Source: Mesorhizobium muleiense
GTDB taxonomy: Bacteria; Pseudomonadota; Alphaproteobacteria; Rhizobiales; Rhizobiaceae
Direction: 5' to 3'
DNA length: 64,000 nt
Assembly: GCF_900099905.1 (NCBI RefSeq)
Contig: NZ_FNEE01000002.1
Location: 62,001 to 126,000 of the forward strand
Below, piece by piece: positions 35,873 through 45,266 of this stretch. A program made the translations under genes and the position numbers. The stretch's first letter is position 1; each line of letters starts with the position of its first letter. Under the pieces are notes generated by a model. That model was not told where the DNA came from, ran no database searches, and saw only the letters and a list, made by a program, of their open reading frames with translations.

Positions 35873-37828
35873 ATGATGAGAACGTTCGGACTTTTGCAGT
35901 TTGTTTCGGTCGCCGCTCTTGGAACAGCAAGCCTGACAGGCGCGCTGCCCGCTGCGGCGCAGGATACCCTGCTGGATTCCGGTTCCTTGGACAAGGGAAC
36001 CGCCGACCAGCTCTATCCGGCCAAACGGCCCTATTCTCCCTGGGCCGGGCGCAACTTCCCGACCCGGCCGCTGTTCGGCGACACCCACACCCACACATCC
36101 TTCTCCTTCGATGCCGGCGCCTTCGGTGCGCGCCTTGGACCGCGCGATGCCTATCGCTTCGGCAAAGGTGAGGAGGTGATGGCATCCTCCGGGCAATTGG
36201 TGAAACTGTCGCGGCCGCTCGATTTCCTGGTCGTCACCGACCATTCCGACAATATGGGCTTCTTCAACGACCTGTTGGCCGGCAAGCCTGATATCGTGGC
36301 GGACCCCAAGGGACGACGGTGGTACGACATGATCCAGTCCGGCCAGGGCGCCACTGCCGCGATCGAGCTCATCACTGCCTTCGGGGCAGGGCAACTCACC
36401 GGGCCGCTGCTTTATTCGCCCGACTCCGCCCCCTATCGCTCGGCATGGCAGGAGACCATTGACGCGGCGGAGGAGGCGAACGATCCAGGCCGCTTCACTG
36501 CTGTGATTGGCTACGAATGGACCTCCAACACGGGCGGCAACAACCTGCATCGCAACGTCATTTTCCGCGACAATGGCGATCTCGCCCGCCAGATCGTACC
36601 CTTCACCGTGCTCGCACCGGGCAGCGACAATCCCCGCGACCTGTGGAAGTGGATGGCGGCCTATGAGGAGAAAACCGGCGGCGACGTGCTCGCCATCGCC
36701 CATAATGGCAACCTTTCCAATGGCCGCATGTTCCCGATGATCGAGCCGGGCGTCGACAAGCCGATAGACCGCGAATATGCGGAGACGCGCGCCAAATGGG
36801 AGCGTCTCTACGAGGCTACACAGATCAAGGGCGACGGCGAAACGCACCCCTTCCTGTCACCAAATGACGAATTCGCCAGCTTCGAGCGCTGGGACAAGGG
36901 CAATCTCGACCTGACCGTCGTCAAGACGCCCGATATGCTGGAGTTCGAATATGCGCGCGCGGCGCTGAAGAACGGGCTCAAGCTGGAGCAGGAGCTCGGG
37001 GTGAACCCCTACAAGTTCGGCATGGTCGGCTCGACCGACGCGCATACCGGGCTTGCCGCAGTCGAGGAGGACAATTTCTTCGGCAAGACATCTAGCAGCG
37101 AGCCGGGGCCGGCCCGCGCCACGCACCCGTTCGTCAAGACCGAGAAGGCGACCATTATGGGCTGGGAGCAGACCGCTTCCGGCTACGCGGCGGTCTGGGC
37201 GACCGAGAACACCCGCGAGGCGATCTTCGACGCGATGGCACGCCGGGAGACTTATGCCACGACCGGATCGCGGATGCTGGTGCGGCTCTTCGGCGGCTTC
37301 GATTTCGTTGAAGCCGACGCCAATACCCGCAGCCCTGCTCTCATCGGCTATACGAAGGGCGTACCGATGGGTGGCGATCTCACTGCCGCGCCGGAAGGCA
37401 AGGCGCCGACCTTCCTGGTTGCAGCGCTGAAGGATCCGATCGGCGCAAACCTCGATCGCTATCAAATCGTCAAGGGATGGCTGGATGCTACCGGAAAGGT
37501 GCAGGAAAAGGTCTACGACGTTGCGTGGTCGGGCGATCGCAAGCCGGGCGCGGACGGCAAGGTGCCCGCTGTCGGCAGCACAGTCGATGTCGCCGACGCC
37601 ACCTGGACCAACACGATAGGCGCCCCGGAACTGGTCGCCGTCTGGACCGATCCGGAGTTCGATCCGACGCAGCGGGCGTTCTATTACGGCCGCGTGCTGG
37701 AAATCCCGACGCCGCGTTGGACGGCCTACGACGCCAAATATTTCGGCGTAAATATGCCGCCGGAAGCGACGATGGAGATGCAGGAGCGCGCGTACACCTC
37801 GCCGATCTGGTACAGTCCGGCTGGCTAA
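35873..37828 (+). CDS. DUF3604 exported protein, PHP-like metal hydrolase fold
   Basis: A 651-residue protein with a signal peptide (ending LPAAAQ). The metal-site motifs recall PHP phosphoesterases: GDTHTHTSFSFDAG, VVTDHSDNMGF, AIAHNGNLSNG and STDAHTG. DUF3604 proteins are usually annotated without function; a periplasmic metal-dependent hydrolase is the best inference. GGAGGAGGA lies just before ATG 35873. It follows the CxxC protein by 55 bp. The catalytic His/Asp set appears complete. Confidence 0.87.
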   Translation: MMRTFGLLQFVSVAALGTASLTGALPAAAQDTLLDSGSLDKGTADQLYPAKRPYSPWAGRNFPTRPLFGDTHTHTSFSFDAGAFGARLGPRDAYRFGKGEEVMASSGQLVKLSRPLDFLVVTDHSDNMGFFNDLLAGKPDIVADPKGRRWYDMIQSGQGATAAIELITAFGAGQLTGPLLYSPDSAPYRSAWQETIDAAEEANDPGRFTAVIGYEWTSNTGGNNLHRNVIFRDNGDLARQIVPFTVLAPGSDNPRDLWKWMAAYEEKTGGDVLAIAHNGNLSNGRMFPMIEPGVDKPIDREYAETRAKWERLYEATQIKGDGETHPFLSPNDEFASFERWDKGNLDLTVVKTPDMLEFEYARAALKNGLKLEQELGVNPYKFGMVGSTDAHTGLAAVEEDNFFGKTSSSEPGPARATHPFVKTEKATIMGWEQTASGYAAVWATENTREAIFDAMARRETYATTGSRMLVRLFGGFDFVEADANTRSPALIGYTKGVPMGGDLTAAPEGKAPTFLVAALKDPIGANLDRYQIVKGWLDATGKVQEKVYDVAWSGDRKPGADGKVPAVGSTVDVADATWTNTIGAPELVAVWTDPEFDPTQRAFYYGRVLEIPTPRWTAYDAKYFGVNMPPEATMEMQERAYTSPIWYSPAG

Positions 37829-37978
37829 AGGAAACGCCGGATTTTGCTTGGCTGGTGTTGGGGCAGGCGGATCGTGCGCCGCCTGCCAAGACAGGAAGGC
37901 TCAAACATGCGACAAGCTCCTTCCTCAAAACGACCTGCCTGATTGTTGTGTTGCCGGTCTGGCTCATTGTTCTGGCGC

Positions 37979-38209
37979 TCATTCGCGCCGAGTCGGATCA
38001 AGTCCGCGATCGAGCCGCTGAGCCAGCAGGGCCCAGGCAGTCGCATAGTTAGGAAATCGCCCGACCATCCAAGGCAAACGCGTGCTCCAGCGCTGGCCTT
38101 GGGAACGAGGCCCACCGGTATGCCGTCCGCGATCCGGTGGACTTGGGCACGACAGTCTTTCCGCGCAGGGAATTGAACTTCCTTCTGCGGAGGCATCCGC
38201 CCGGATCAC
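37979..38209 (-). pseudogene. Relic of a winged-helix/TPR regulator gene
   Basis: GTG 38209 opens VIRADASAEGS, matching the intact start VIRAEPAAGRE. Out of frame it continues KDCRAQVHRI (intact EDCRAQLGRI). Further on the first frame gives VGRFPNYATAWALLA, matching VDRFPTYATAWGLLS some 370 residues into the intact protein. So a large internal deletion and frameshifts joined the two ends of a second copy. Nucleotide identity is also visible around GACTGTCGTGCCCA. Confidence 0.75.
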
Positions 38210-38260
38210 CGTACCCTCGCGTGTTGAGGTTTCGACCGCCCGCGCCTCGTTTTTCGTCAA

Positions 38261-38287
38261 TTACGGGTTGGTCCACGTAATTTACAT
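38261..38287 (+). promoter_or_regulatory. Island element, copy 3
   Basis: TTAC at 38261, GTAA at 38277 (12 between), T, TTAC at 38282, AT, then ACTGC. It is 52 bp before the regulator relic (opposite strand) and 213 bp before the DUF1254 gene. Confidence 0.65.
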
Positions 38288-38499
38288 ACTGCGGCTGGCA
38301 CGGCACGAATGCCGAGCCTAAGTTGCTTTGAATAACGTGGCGCAATGCCAGCGAGTATCGGCCAAAAGGCAAGAAAAGCATTTTCAGCGCAGCGCGTCGG
38401 TTCCCGATCCGTCGGTTGATGGACCGGACGCTTCTGTTCCCGAAAAAATGAGAAGACCGGCCGCCCCGCGGCCTGAACCACTGTGAAGGATGAAAAGCC

Positions 38500-40056
38500 A
38501 TGAAACACTACCTGAAATTGGCCGGCTCCACTGCGACCGCTGCACGCACGACGAGACTGCTTTGCGCCACCGCCGCGGTGGTACTGATCGGCATGAGCAC
38601 CGCTTCCGCCGAAGCGCCGAAAATGAAGATGACGACGCCGATACCGGATTCCATCGTCACGCCGGAGAGTGTGGACACCAGGATTGGCAAACTGAATTTT
38701 TTCGATGGCTTCCCGGATGACGCCACTTCGGAGAAGATCTACGACAACCTCGATTTCATGCGCGGCGTCGACGCTTTTCTCAACGCCATGCCTGGTGCAT
38801 CCGTCGAAGCTATGCGGGTTGGATTTGCCAGCCAGGGAGCCGACAACAACCAGACCATCCTGGTGTTCGAAAACCTGGCGGACTCGCATTCGCTGTTCCT
38901 GACGGCCAACACCGAAAGCATCTACAATTTGATGTGGCTGGACACCAAGGCTGGCCCGCTGGTCATCGAGACACCGCCCAATATCCTGGGCATGATCGAC
39001 AACCACTGGTTCCAATATATCGGCGATGTCGGCAATGCCGGACCGGACAAGGGCAAGGGCGGAAAATACCTGCTTTTGCCGCCGGGTTACCAAGGCGAGA
39101 TACCTGACGGCTATTTCGTGTTTAAGACGTCAACCTACGGAAACCTGTTCTTCTGGCGCGGCTTCCTCGAGAACGGCAGTACCGCCACTGCTGTCGAAAA
39201 CACCAGGAAATTCGCCAAGGTTTATCCTCTTTCGGAAGCTGACAACCCGCCGCCGATGAAGATCATCAATTCTTCCGGCAAGGAGTTCAACACCATCCAT
39301 GCCAATGATTTTCATTTCTACGAGGAAGTGAACGACATCGTCCAATACGAGCCGGAGGAGTCCTATCACCCGGAAGTGTTGGGACAACTCGCCGCCATCG
39401 GCATCGTAAAAGGCAAACCCTTCGCGCCGGACGAGCGGATGAAAAAGATCCTCACCGAAGCCGTAGCCGTCGGCAATGCGACGGCGCGCACCATCACCTT
39501 CAAGACCCGCATGAAGGATGCCTACTACTATCCGGACAGTGCCTGGTTCACCGGCTTTGTCGGCGGCAGCTACGAGTTCCTTCTGCAGCCCGGCGTTCGC
39601 TATCTGGATGCCCGTGTCCTGTTCCACTACTATGCGACGGGCATCACGCCGGCCATGGCGATAAAGCGCGTCGGCATCGGTTCGCAGTACGCAGGCGCCA
39701 CGACCGACAAGGACGGCAAGCCGTTCGATGGCGGCAAGACCTATAAGGTGCATCTGCCGCCAAACATTCCGGCAAAGAATTTCTGGTCGTTCGTCTTGTA
39801 TGACAATCAGACGCGTTCGATGCTGCAGACGGACCAGCAATTCCCCAGCATCGGCAGCGACAAGAAAGACATTGTGATCAACGCGGACTCCTCGGTCGAT
39901 GTCTGGTTCGGCCCCACGGCGCCGGAAGGCCATGAGGCCAACTGGATCCAGACAGTTCCCGGCAAGGGCTGGAACGTTCTTCTTCGCCTCTATGGTCCGC
40001 TGCAGCCATGGTTCGACAAGACCTGGCAGCCCGGCGAGATCGAACTCGTCCCGTGA
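38500..40056 (+). CDS. DUF1254/DUF1214 exported protein
   Basis: A 518-residue protein with a signal peptide (residues about 18-43, ending ASAEA). The DUF1254 half holds YDNLDFMRGVDAFLNAMPG and NTESIYNLMWLDTKAGP; the DUF1214 half holds PNIPAKNFWSFVLYDNQT and a final NWIQTVPGKGWNVLLRLYGP. Function unknown; these proteins are periplasmic and often near other envelope genes. GAAGGA lies nine bases before ATG 38500. Right after it comes a HupE/UreJ 3' fragment, as if a downstream partner was lost. Confidence 0.88.
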   Translation: MKHYLKLAGSTATAARTTRLLCATAAVVLIGMSTASAEAPKMKMTTPIPDSIVTPESVDTRIGKLNFFDGFPDDATSEKIYDNLDFMRGVDAFLNAMPGASVEAMRVGFASQGADNNQTILVFENLADSHSLFLTANTESIYNLMWLDTKAGPLVIETPPNILGMIDNHWFQYIGDVGNAGPDKGKGGKYLLLPPGYQGEIPDGYFVFKTSTYGNLFFWRGFLENGSTATAVENTRKFAKVYPLSEADNPPPMKIINSSGKEFNTIHANDFHFYEEVNDIVQYEPEESYHPEVLGQLAAIGIVKGKPFAPDERMKKILTEAVAVGNATARTITFKTRMKDAYYYPDSAWFTGFVGGSYEFLLQPGVRYLDARVLFHYYATGITPAMAIKRVGIGSQYAGATTDKDGKPFDGGKTYKVHLPPNIPAKNFWSFVLYDNQTRSMLQTDQQFPSIGSDKKDIVINADSSVDVWFGPTAPEGHEANWIQTVPGKGWNVLLRLYGPLQPWFDKTWQPGEIELVP

Positions 40057-40075
40057 CAAGTGGATACGGTTGGCC

Positions 40076-40291
40076 ATGGGCGCGGATCCCATGGTCCCGC
40101 TGGCGCTCTTCTCATTCAACGTCGGCGTCGAACTTGGCCAGCTGATATTTATTGCCGTCGTGCTGGTCGCCATTCATCTAGTCCAGCGCGTTTATGAATT
40201 GCCGCGGCAGGCGGTTGTCGCCTCAGCCTATGTCATCGGGACGATCGCAGCGTTCTGGAGCATTGAGCGCTTTGATTCTATGTTCATGTAG
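40076..40291 (+). pseudogene. HupE/UreJ 3' fragment
   Basis: A 71-codon frame PLALFSFNVGVELGQLIFI...YVIGTIAAFWSIERF that matches the last quarter of the intact HupE/UreJ protein (IPVALLFFNLGVEVGQLLFV and YAIGTIAMFWVIERV). The N-terminal domain and first helices are absent. It begins 20 bp after the DUF1254 stop. Confidence 0.8.
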
Positions 40292-40444
40292 CGGGCGTGG
40301 AGCGACCCCATGGGTACAATGAAATCCGAGCAGCGATCCGATCCGCAGGAAGGCTCTGACCCGTGGGTGGATGCTCGCCCCGCTTTATGCCTTTCTCAGA
40401 GAGGTGAGGCCGAGTTCGAATGACGTGGACAGGACCGCGCAGCT

Positions 40445-42520
40445 CTATGGCGTGTCGCTCACCGCCTCCAAGGGGGCCTTGCTCTTTTTCAGGATTTGGT
40501 TTGCCTGATGAGCAGCGGCCGCAGTCTCCCCGCCACCCTCGACGTGAACGGTGGGAACCGCGATCTTGATACCGTTCTCCTCGAAGGCCTTCTTGATCAT
40601 CATGAAGGCGCGCCGCTTGATGCCGAATTGGGTCCCGGGCTTTGTCATCAGCTTCATCCTGAGAACGATCGCGTAGTCCCCGAAATTGTCGATGCCTTGC
40701 ATCTTGAGCGGCTCGATCGTGTCAGCCGCAAATTCTGGGTCTGCCGCCAGCTCCTGGCCGATCTTCTTGATCAGCTTGCGCGCCAGGTCCACGTCGGAAT
40801 CATAGGTCACGCCGATCGTGATCTTGTCCATCACCCAATCCCTGCTCATGTTCTGGACCGCCCCGAGTTCACCGAACGGGACGGTATAGATGGGGCCGCG
40901 ATGATGCCGCAGACGCACCGACCGCAGGCTGAAGGATTCGACCGTGCCTTTGTAGCTGCCGCTCTGGATGTATTCACCGACCCGGAAGGCGTCGTCCATC
41001 ATGTAGAACACGCCGCTCAGCACGTCCTTGACCAGGGTCTGCGAGCCGAAGCCGATGGCGATGCCGAAGATGCCGGCGCCGGCAATCAGCGGGAGTATCT
41101 TCACGCCGAGCCCAGCGAGGATCGTTAGCACGGTGACCGCGGCTATGAACACGGCAAGGGCGTTGCGGAATATCGGCAACAGCGTGCGCAGCCGGCCGCT
41201 GCGGGCCAGCTGGTCGGCGCTGCTCCCATCCGCCTGCGCGAGGTTCATGCGATATTCGATCAAGGCCTTCGACAGTTGCCAGAGCAGGTCGGCGATCAGC
41301 AAAATGATGATGCCGTGGAGCAGCCCGGTTATCAGGAAGCCGCCGGTTTCGCTGGCGGCGAGGCTCGCGGCCCTGATCCGCCAGATATGGGCGAGCCATG
41401 CGACCGCCGCGGCAATGACCGCCGCCCTGGCGCCCCTGACAATGAGCACGTTGAGTGCGACGCCCATCGCGCCGCTGCGCTTCGATCTGCCGGCGAAAGC
41501 CTGTGCCGCGGCGCCGACGCCGCGCAAGGCTGTCGGCAGCACCAGGGCGAAAATCCCAAGCCACAGGACGCCGAGCAGGCCGGCGACCCAAGCCATCCAG
41601 AGCACGATCAGGAACAAGGTGAGAAACCATTGCTTGACCAGAGAGCCTCCCCCGTCGGGCCGTTGCCAGACGACCTCGATTGCGGTCGCCAGAACGCCAA
41701 GCCCGAACAGGAAGGCGGCGAGCTCTGCAGCCTCTTGAGAGAAGCCCAGGCCAGGCATGAGGCTGGCGATCGCCCAGCCGAACAGCAGGAACCCGGCCAT
41801 AAGGCTGACACGCCACCGCCAGAAACGGGTCGAAGCCTCACTTTCGAAAAGCCGAGTCGGCCTGTCCGAGGGGGCGCTTGGCGCACCGCCGAACGCAAAC
41901 AGCAATCGGGCTGCCGCCCGAACGATACGGAACGCGATGAACGCAAGAAGCAGGGTCAGAATGATCCTGCGGAGCAAGGGTGGCCATCCGAGCGCCAAGA
42001 ACGAACCGGCGCTGGCGAGCGCAAAAGTCAGCAGGGCGACAGTCTCGAAGAGGACCGCTTGTCCGGCGTCTTCCTGAGCAACCGCGCCCCTCGTCCTGGC
42101 GAGCGCTCGTCGGACCGCCCACTCGGCTCCGAAACCGACCGCGATCAGGACCGCCAGGATGCCCATGACCAGCCCTGGCCTGCCGGAGTTCACGTCACGC
42201 GAGACAATTTCGGCGGCTCGCGAAAATTCTTCCGGCAGGCGCGGGATCGCGGCGCCGAGCGCACCGATACGGGCACGAATACCCGTCTCCACGCTCAAGA
42301 TGTCCTCGGAAATGGACAGGCCGGGCTCGTCCGTGGCCGCTGGAATCTTTCCCTCGAGCCATGCCTTTAGTTGCGGATCGGACAAAAGCTCGAGGAACTG
42401 CTTTGCCTTTTCGGGCGGAAGGTCGGGGGAGGGCTGTTGAGCTAGCGAAGTTCCTTGCAAGAGCGCTAGCAAGAGCACGACGACAACTGGCAAGAACCCG
42501 AGCCGTAGCTTGTAATTCAT
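40445..42520 (-). CDS. MscS-family mechanosensitive channel, long form
   Basis: A 691-residue inner-membrane protein. A signal peptide (ending SLAQQ) and a periplasmic N-domain of about 110 residues precede roughly ten helices. The MscS pore helix and beta domain are clear: GAGIFGIAIGFGSQTLVKDV near 510, then MDDAFRVGEYIQSGSYKGTV. The cytoplasmic end (PTVHVEGGG) is as in YbiO-type channels. ATG 42520 has GAGG six bases before. It is the only intact minus-strand gene in this block and relieves osmotic stress by family role. Confidence 0.88.
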   Translation of the reverse strand: MNYKLRLGFLPVVVVLLLALLQGTSLAQQPSPDLPPEKAKQFLELLSDPQLKAWLEGKIPAATDEPGLSISEDILSVETGIRARIGALGAAIPRLPEEFSRAAEIVSRDVNSGRPGLVMGILAVLIAVGFGAEWAVRRALARTRGAVAQEDAGQAVLFETVALLTFALASAGSFLALGWPPLLRRIILTLLLAFIAFRIVRAAARLLFAFGGAPSAPSDRPTRLFESEASTRFWRWRVSLMAGFLLFGWAIASLMPGLGFSQEAAELAAFLFGLGVLATAIEVVWQRPDGGGSLVKQWFLTLFLIVLWMAWVAGLLGVLWLGIFALVLPTALRGVGAAAQAFAGRSKRSGAMGVALNVLIVRGARAAVIAAAVAWLAHIWRIRAASLAASETGGFLITGLLHGIIILLIADLLWQLSKALIEYRMNLAQADGSSADQLARSGRLRTLLPIFRNALAVFIAAVTVLTILAGLGVKILPLIAGAGIFGIAIGFGSQTLVKDVLSGVFYMMDDAFRVGEYIQSGSYKGTVESFSLRSVRLRHHRGPIYTVPFGELGAVQNMSRDWVMDKITIGVTYDSDVDLARKLIKKIGQELAADPEFAADTIEPLKMQGIDNFGDYAIVLRMKLMTKPGTQFGIKRRAFMMIKKAFEENGIKIAVPTVHVEGGGETAAAAHQANQILKKSKAPLEAVSDTP

Positions 42521-42665
42521 GAGTGCCTCGAGTTTTGAATGCCGCAGCTGCACATATTGGCTCCTCGCCCCATTTATGGGCCCTGTTCTGGCTGCATGCT
42601 ACGTCTCCGGGCAGAGTGGCTGCAAGCTACGGGCGCAATCAAAATCCATCGGACTCTTTGTGCCG

Positions 42666-42970
42666 CTAAAACCGGACCACGAGTCCCAGAATCGGACCTT
42701 GCTGCACGACATCGAGGAAACCGCCGTCGTTGCTGTAGTCGACGCCCAGTGCCCGGTACCCGATGACCGATGAGATGCGATCGTTGAAACGATAGCCGAC
42801 CGCCCCGGCGACATCCCAGTCGATGTCGGCTTCGCCGGCGCCGACGAGCCCCACCGGTCGACCTCGGGCCTGACCGAATAGTTTCCACGAAGACCGGCCA
42901 TGGCATCCACCCAGGCTGCGCCCGTCGCTTAACTGAAGGAAAAGTCGGTGTCGACCGTCCACACCCTACT
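42666..42970 (-). pseudogene. Truncated, frameshifted outer-membrane barrel gene
   Basis: The last 55 codons read ADIDWDVAGAVGYRF ... DVVQQGPILGLVVRF, matching the end of the intact barrel protein (ADIDWQVQGTLQYRY ... MQGPIIGARFRF). Upstream pieces VWTVDTDFSF and AWVDAMAGLRGNYSV lie in other frames, showing at least two shifts. The N-terminal half is missing. Confidence 0.75.
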
Positions 42971-43130
42971 GTCGCGGAATGCCTCATTTGCGGATCGCAA
43001 ATTCGGCATGCGGCAGGCGTCGCTTGCCGCCGAATATCACAGCTCCCTGCCACGAGTTTTGCCTTTTGCTGCCATTGCGCCACCCCTTATGCGCTAGAAT
43101 GCGCATAGTCTTTTTGATGGTGCCAGTATC

Positions 43131-43144
43131 AGTATGTAAGTTAC
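43131..43144 (-). promoter_or_regulatory. Island element core, copy 4, reversed
   Basis: On the minus strand it reads GCGTAACTTACATACTG, matching copy 3 (ACGTAATTTACATACTG) at 15 of 17 positions. The upstream TTAC half is not present. It points toward the broken outer-membrane gene at 42666-42970. Confidence 0.55.
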
Positions 43145-43373
43145 GCAGTCGGACTGTTGCTTGGTGAAGCTGTATCTGCCGATGGCCGAGGATTGACACG
43201 CTTGTGGCAGCGGTCCTCAAAGAACCCGCAATGTCTTCCCGATCCGACCCAAGGCCATTGCGCGGTATATCGGCGCCGGGAATTGGATCTCCCTACTGTC
43301 ATTTGTCCCGTCGAGCTAGACCGTATCCTGGATAGCCCGCTTTCGATGCAACCGAGCGGATTCCGTCCGTAGG

Positions 43374-43394
43374 TTACCGTTAATTACCTTCCGC
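43374..43394 (+). promoter_or_regulatory. Degenerate island element before the sulfatase
   Basis: GTTAATTACCTTCCGC (43379-43394) differs from the copy 2 core GTAAATTACATTCCGC at two of 16 positions. TTAC also occurs at 43374, but the N12 spacing is lost. It lies about 160 bp before the sulfatase start. Confidence 0.5.
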
Positions 43395-43556
43395 CCCGAG
43401 CGGCAATAGGCGAACCTCACGAAGGGCGATTTTGTCGGGGGCATGTCTGAAGCGTCCTGCCACCAGTTTCGTCTCGTCGACAGAACGCGGAGCATGCCAG
43501 GGAACCGAAAACTCGGCTCATCCTGGAAAAGCGGTACAGTCAAAGGAGGACGTCAG

Positions 43557-45194
43557 ATGAGTGACAAGCAGGCGAATCCAGACCGACAACCGAACCGGCG
43601 CGACATTTTGCTGACCGGAGGATCTGTGCTCGCCATTTCGGCTGTCGCATCGGGAATAGCCACGAGCGCGAAAGCTCAAGCAGCCGGCGCAAAACCCAAC
43701 ATCCTCGTCATTTTCGGCGATGACGTCGGTTATTGGAACCTCAGCGCCTACAACCGGGGCATGATGGGCTATCGCACGCCGAACATCGATCGGATCGCCA
43801 AAGAGGGCGCGATCTTCACCGACCACTATGCCCAGCAGTCCTGCACAGCCGGGCGCGCCGCATTCATTACCGGCCAATCCTGCTTCCGCACCGGCCTGCT
43901 GAAGGTAGGCCTGCCGGGTGCCAAGGAAGGGCTGTCGGAGAAAGACCCGACACTTGCGGAACTGCTCAAGCCGCAGGGCTATGTTACCGGGCAATTCGGC
44001 AAGAACCATCTCGGCGACCGCAACGAGCATCTGCCCACCGTTCACGGCTTCGATGAGTTTTTCGGCAATCTCTATCACCTCAATGCCGAGGACGAGCCTG
44101 AGCATCCCGACTACCCGAAGAACCCCGAGTTCAAGGCCAGGTTCGGTCCACGCGGCGTGATGAAATGCAAGGCCAGTGCAACCGACGATCCTACCGAAGA
44201 TCCGCGCTTCGGGCGGGTGGGTAAACAGGAGATCGAGGACACCGGTCCGCTGACGAAGAAGCGCATGGAAACTGTAGACGAAGAGTTCCTCGGCAGCGCG
44301 CTCAACTTCATCGACCGCTCGAACGCCGACGGGAAGCCGTTCTTCTGCTGGTTCAATTCGACCCGGACCCACATCTACACGTTTCTCAAGGAGGCCTCGA
44401 AGGGCAAGACCGGCTTGGGCATCTATGCGGACGCCATGGTGGAGATGGACGGCATGGTTGGCCAGCTTCTGGGCAAGCTCGATGACCTCGGCATCGCCGA
44501 CAACACCATCGTCCTTTGGACGACCGACAACGGCGCGGAGGTTTTCTCGTGGCCGGACGGCGGCACCACGCCCTTCAAAGGCGAGAAGAACACAAACTGG
44601 GAAGGTGGCTACCGCGTGCCGTGCATGATGCGCTGGCCGGGCGTCATCAAGCCCGGAACCGAAATCAATCACATAACGTCACACGAAGATTTCGTGCCGA
44701 CGCTGGTCGCAGCCGCAGGCGAACCAGACGTGACGGCCAAGCTGTTGAACGGATACGAAGCTGCTGGCAAGACGTTCAAGGTGCATCTGGACGGCTACAA
44801 CCAACGCGACGTGTTGGCCGGCGAAGGCGAAGGCAAGCGCCACGAATACTTCTACTGGACCGATGACGGCAATCTCGCCGGCTTGCGTTACGAACGTTGG
44901 AAGATGGTCTTCCTCGAGCAGCGCGAGGAAGGACTGGCCGTGTGGGAGAACCCGCTGATTCCGCTGCGGTTCCCGAAGCTTTTCGACATCAAGGGCGACC
45001 CGTTCGAACGGGCGCAGACGGACGCCGGGGAATACGACAGATGGCGTGTCGAGCACGCCTTCGCGCTCGTGCCGGCACAGGCTTATGTCGCCAAACACCT
45101 GCAGACCTATGTCGAATTCCCGCCGCGGCAGAGGCCCGGCAGCTTCGCGCTCGACCAGGTCCTGGCGAAACTGCAGGAGGGTGGCAGACACTGA
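43557..45194 (+). CDS. Tat-exported sulfatase with CTAGR active site
   Basis: A 545-residue sulfate-ester hydrolase. A twin-arginine leader (NRRDILLTGG) ends near KAQAAG, so it is exported folded. Metal ligands DD lie at 55-56 (VIFGDDVGYWN). The active-site Cys96 is in SCTAGRAAFITGQ, to be converted to formylglycine; Ala replaces the usual Pro of CxPxR. KNHLGDRNEHLP and WTTDNGAEVFSWPDGG complete the site. A strong AAAGGAGGA precedes ATG 43557. The formylglycine-generating enzyme is encoded three genes downstream. Substrate unknown. Confidence 0.9.
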   Translation: MSDKQANPDRQPNRRDILLTGGSVLAISAVASGIATSAKAQAAGAKPNILVIFGDDVGYWNLSAYNRGMMGYRTPNIDRIAKEGAIFTDHYAQQSCTAGRAAFITGQSCFRTGLLKVGLPGAKEGLSEKDPTLAELLKPQGYVTGQFGKNHLGDRNEHLPTVHGFDEFFGNLYHLNAEDEPEHPDYPKNPEFKARFGPRGVMKCKASATDDPTEDPRFGRVGKQEIEDTGPLTKKRMETVDEEFLGSALNFIDRSNADGKPFFCWFNSTRTHIYTFLKEASKGKTGLGIYADAMVEMDGMVGQLLGKLDDLGIADNTIVLWTTDNGAEVFSWPDGGTTPFKGEKNTNWEGGYRVPCMMRWPGVIKPGTEINHITSHEDFVPTLVAAAGEPDVTAKLLNGYEAAGKTFKVHLDGYNQRDVLAGEGEGKRHEYFYWTDDGNLAGLRYERWKMVFLEQREEGLAVWENPLIPLRFPKLFDIKGDPFERAQTDAGEYDRWRVEHAFALVPAQAYVAKHLQTYVEFPPRQRPGSFALDQVLAKLQEGGRH

Positions 45195-45266
45195 GTCTTC
45201 GCTTTGAATAGGCCGCGCTCGCACTATCGGCAGGCGCGGCCTCCAAGCCAACTCGGAAGCAGGTCA

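Larger units (their letters stand above)
37829..38499. other. Intergenic region with regulator relic and element
   Basis: No intact gene in 671 bp. It contains the minus-strand relic of the winged-helix/TPR gene (37979-38209) and the strongest element copy (38261-38287), ahead of the DUF1254 gene. Confidence 0.6.
42963..43556. other. Control region before the sulfatase gene
   Basis: No intact gene. It holds a reverse-oriented element copy at 43131-43144 and a degenerate forward copy at 43374-43394. Confidence 0.55.

Noticed and set aside
40310..40423. Short plus-strand frame after the HupE fragment
   Set aside because: Thirty-odd codons without a ribosome site or recognisable sequence.
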